A DNA stretch of 21,862 nucleotides from positions 1 through 21,862 of the forward strand of contig SJRY01000109.1 in assembly GCA_011319805.1 (NCBI GenBank). The letters run 5' to 3'. Shown here piece by piece: positions 19,136 through 21,862 of this stretch. The notes beneath the pieces are model-generated. The model saw only the letters and a list, made by a program, of their open reading frames with translations. It searched no databases and was not told the origin of the DNA. Origin of the DNA: Macrocybe gigantea (taxonomy: Eukaryota; Basidiomycota; Agaricomycetes; Agaricales; Callistosporiaceae). The position numbers and the translations under genes are program-made. Position 1 is the first letter of the stretch, and each line of letters opens with the position of its first letter.

Positions 19136-20219
19136 TGATTCGTTACGAACCCCGCTACTTCATGCTGTGCTCTGTATCCTTGCTCCATAACTCGCACCAT
19201 CTTTCGTCGCATGCCATCTATATCTATTTATATTATTTGCACGCAATTCGCGGACGGACTATGATTAGGGATGTATCACCAGTTGTACAAATGTTAAACA
19301 AATGTTATACCCGACACTGCACCTCCATATCCTTGACAACTCTCCTCAGATCCCACGACACAAACGGCTACCAGTCAATTCCATTACGGAACGACGGCGA
19401 AGTCGGCAACGCTGCAGTAAGACATCGTTTCAACTTCAACTCGGCGCTCTTTCTTCACTATGTCAACATCTTTGCGCCCGCAATCAAGGAAGATCGGGGT
19501 TCTTTGTTGCCACACGAAGCCATCTGTCTGTTTGACACGGGGAGGCGCTTCCGATCATCATCTGTGGCAAAGTTGGGCTGTCACGAGCGTCGCGGTGGGT
19601 TACACGTTGGAGCCCTACGAGAGAAGTACCTGTAGGGCTGTGAATGCCGTGAGCCCCTACCCCCGAATGTACCGGTCGAACTGACAGGCTGATGTCAGTG
19701 ATGTGAAGGCCTTGGGCGCCCAGCCATGACCAGCCCGGGCTTAACGGTCAGGAAGGGGTGATGCGAGACTTCGCTTGATCGACGTTCCGTCTTTGGAAGA
19801 GTCTGCCGTTTCTGGAAGGACCAGTCTTGACAGCGTGGCGGAAGGAGTGACTCAACAGTGTTTATCACAAGTGAGGGGCAGAAAGCAGCGCAAGTGTCAT
19901 GGTCATCTAGGTTGCGACTAGGATTTGGCATCTCATACGGCTCGACGATGCATTTTCAATTCAGGTCTGTGCGACTTGTCGATCAAAGCGTCCACGAACA
20001 CTAGTGTCCAAGCTTAGCCTAAGCGTAGAGCTACAATGGGCGACCTCCAAGAGTCAAAGCTGGACAGGAAAAGTATAGGCGTATTTAACAACGCCATGCA
20101 CAGGAATCGAAGGACAACTATTCCTTTGAACGCCTCTTCTGCGCGTGTAACACACGTTGCAAATATCTCGAAGGCCTATCTTTCTGCGACCACGAAGGCC
20201 CTTTCTCTACGAGCACGAA
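19136..20219. other. Long stretch without a supported gene; possible ORF relic
   Basis: About 1.08 kb. From 19458 the sequence MSTSLRPQSRKIGVLCC opens a plausible small protein. The peptide GEALPIIICGK (about 19541-19573) and the stretch VAVGYTLEPYE (about 19592-19624) that might continue it lie in different frames. This could be a decayed gene or chance. Other open frames, such as 19132-19635, look like noise. Confidence 0.3.
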
Positions 20220-21220
20220 ATGGCGGAAACCAGTCCGATCGTCTGTAGAATGTTCCTACGTGGAGCCTGCGCCTTTGGGATAGTTGCAGATTCTTTCATC
20301 CTGGCGCACAACTTCTAGATGCTTATTTGGTTCCTCGGCGTGCGTCAAACGCAGGTGTCTCCCAAAGCCATCCAATGGACTCTTCAGAAATACAGAGGCT
20401 TTAATACGAGTCTCAATTTGTATGGGCGCGCGAAAGCCACTGGACGTGGAAGACCACACCTTGTTGGCACTTCATTCGGAACGGGGGATTCTGTCCCCTC
20501 GGGGAAACTTGTAAATTGTAGGCCCTTAATTTCCTTCATCAGAGACATTGACGCGATGCACAGAAGCATTCATGACAAGGAGATTGCAAAGGAAAGGATT
20601 GAGTACGCAGCGCTGCTACTGGGTGGCGATGATCCCATCGCGGTCAATGACCCAAACCGGATCTCCGAAGCACTAAAGCCCCATTGCTGGACATGTGTAC
20701 AGAGGGGATGTCAAGCTCCCGACTGCCAATACTTTCATCCCCAAAACATTCGCCCCTGTGAGTTAATATGCTTTTCCATTCTGCGTCACTTGCAGACTGA
20801 TTCGCGAATGTAGATATGAAATATACACCGTGCCCAACTTGGCTCGATTGCCCTCAGCCGACATCATGTCCCTATAGACATGCTGAGCAGGCTCTGTCAA
20901 ACTCTTTACCGCCAGTTTATCAAGACATGAGTGGCTCCGGATCCTGCTCCCCGAGAGCTTGTTCAACTTTAATCCTGAATGGGACGACATACTATAATGT
21001 CTCCCGACAGTTGCCTTTGATCCCGTCGAGCTACAGCATGGTATCAAATCACCAATTGAATGCCGAACCGATGTCCGGAGCTGCGGCAAATTCGCCCGGC
21101 ATTACCCAGAGTCCCACTGCTGCCAGGACTGAACAAGCCCCATGGCACCGGGGAACGAGGAATTTCCCTACAGACCCCCGACCAACCAACGTTCCGGTCA
21201 TGCTCGAAGAATCAGTGTAA
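20220..21220 (+). pseudogene. CCCH zinc-finger protein, four fingers, frame broken
   Basis: Probable RNA-binding protein with four CCCH-like fingers. The start MAETSPIVC at 20220 leads directly into finger 1, CRMFLRGACAFG then DSCRFFHPG. The two parts are joined only if GGG at 20277-20279 is GGGG. Finger 2, PCWHFIRNGGFCPLGETCKF then IHDKE, is split by an intron at 20518-20566 (49 nt). Finger 3 is CVQRGCQAPDCQYFHP, after which a 56-nt intron (20758-20813) leads to finger 4, CPTWLDCPQPTSCPYRH. The tail of about 100 residues is Ser/Pro/Thr/Asn-rich and ends at 21220. Besides the lost G, a TAA at 20402-20404 is in frame with fingers 1 and 2. An unrecognised intron in this linker (for example 20331 to about 20410) could remove it. 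It is a gene or recent pseudogene, and an RNA-related role follows only from the finger type. Confidence 0.75.
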
Positions 21221-21862
21221 AAATCAAGTGAAAAGGGGTAATATATCAGAACCTCGTTGGAATTAGGTGTTTATGCGTTGTATTGAATAACTGTGCGACT
21301 TCAATGTAGTATGCCCGGTTTGATTTTACTTGTTTGCGCCGGACTCGTTTGGTAACTCCATCACTTCCCACGGTTAGAAAAGGCCAATCATCCGACTCCG
21401 CGATTCAGTCATCCTCGAAGACGGCTTTATTAACCGAACTTTTCTCCACTTGGGGATTTTCAGCCCGCATCAATCGCTTCATCAGCTTGGGCGCTCGATT
21501 TTACCATGCTCAGCCATTTTCAATTTGAACGCTTCAGGTTTCATGCGCACATAGCATTTTTATCCTGGGCAGACCGAGGCTTACAGTTGTGCCATTTGGA
21601 GTTCGTAATTCGGATGCTAATCACTTCCATGGTCAACCAGGATTGTATGCCTTATTTTTTTCCAAATAGTCCGCATTACGGAAAACTTGAGCGTAGTAGG
21701 TTAGCAAGTTAATTGATTTGACGCTTTGCGCGTTATTGTGGCTGTGCAGGTTGAACGTCTAGCCAAGCCTGGGTCATGTGAAAGATTAAGCGCTGGGCGG
21801 TGAATGACGCGAGTTATTTGCTTAAAGCTGGTGTCGAGCTTTTTCAAACAATATTAACACAA
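21221..21862. other. Terminal gene-free stretch
   Basis: About 640 bp to the right edge. The open frame 21506-21712 (plus) has no recognisable motif. No repeat or RNA gene was seen. Confidence 0.55.

Noticed and set aside
19132..19635. 167-codon plus-strand ORF after the coiled-coil gene
   Set aside because: The composition is irregular and it begins inside the stop region of the preceding gene. It looks like an untranslated region.
19730..19742. AGCCCGGGCT palindrome
   Set aside because: It is a short, isolated palindrome with no repeated copies or neighbouring motif, so chance is sufficient.
4487..21220. Idea that the window is a biosynthetic gene cluster anchored by the P450s
   Set aside because: The neighbours are housekeeping genes (IRE1, JIP5, ALDH7, F-box) with no core synthase, transporter or cluster regulator.

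Overview
The window reads as nuclear DNA of a filamentous basidiomycete, probably an Agaricomycete. Genes are split by many GT-AG introns of about 50-65 nt, and the products (an F-box/leucine-rich protein, P450s with the N-terminal motif YRLSPWHPLA, an IRE1 kinase/RNase, a JIP5/WDR55-type WD40 protein, an antiquitin-type dehydrogenase) are typical of that group. All exon models were assembled by eye from splice sites, reading frame and family conservation. No rRNA, tRNA, CRISPR array or transposon was recognised.

Layout. 1-549 (minus) is the 5' part of a P450 that runs off the left edge. 1658-3766 (plus) is a nearly full-length, head-to-head paralogue. Both are broken by frameshifts. 4487-8281 (plus) is an intact six-exon IRE1, the unfolded-protein sensor of the ER. 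9532-11418 (plus) is an F-box protein. 12029-13895 (plus) is JIP5/WDR55, a nucleolar ribosome-biogenesis WD40 protein, with a one-base frameshift. 14762-17045 (plus) is a mitochondrial ALDH7A1/antiquitin-like dehydrogenase with 13 exons, including one of 11 nt, and a one-base frameshift. 17488-19135 (plus) is an unrecognised coiled-coil protein. 20220-21220 (plus) is a protein with four CCCH zinc-finger-like motifs that carries a frameshift and an in-frame stop. The genes do not form an obvious cluster or pathway: housekeeping genes sit beside a small patch of decayed P450s.

The main oddity is that five of the seven plus-strand genes need one or more extra bases to restore a conserved reading frame, mostly in short homopolymers (C3, G3, A5). 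IRE1 and the F-box gene need none. In the single-copy housekeeping genes this suggests assembly or sequencing indels. In the P450s the lesions are more numerous (lost start, frameshifts, stop), so true decay is more likely there. I found no convincing new biological system.
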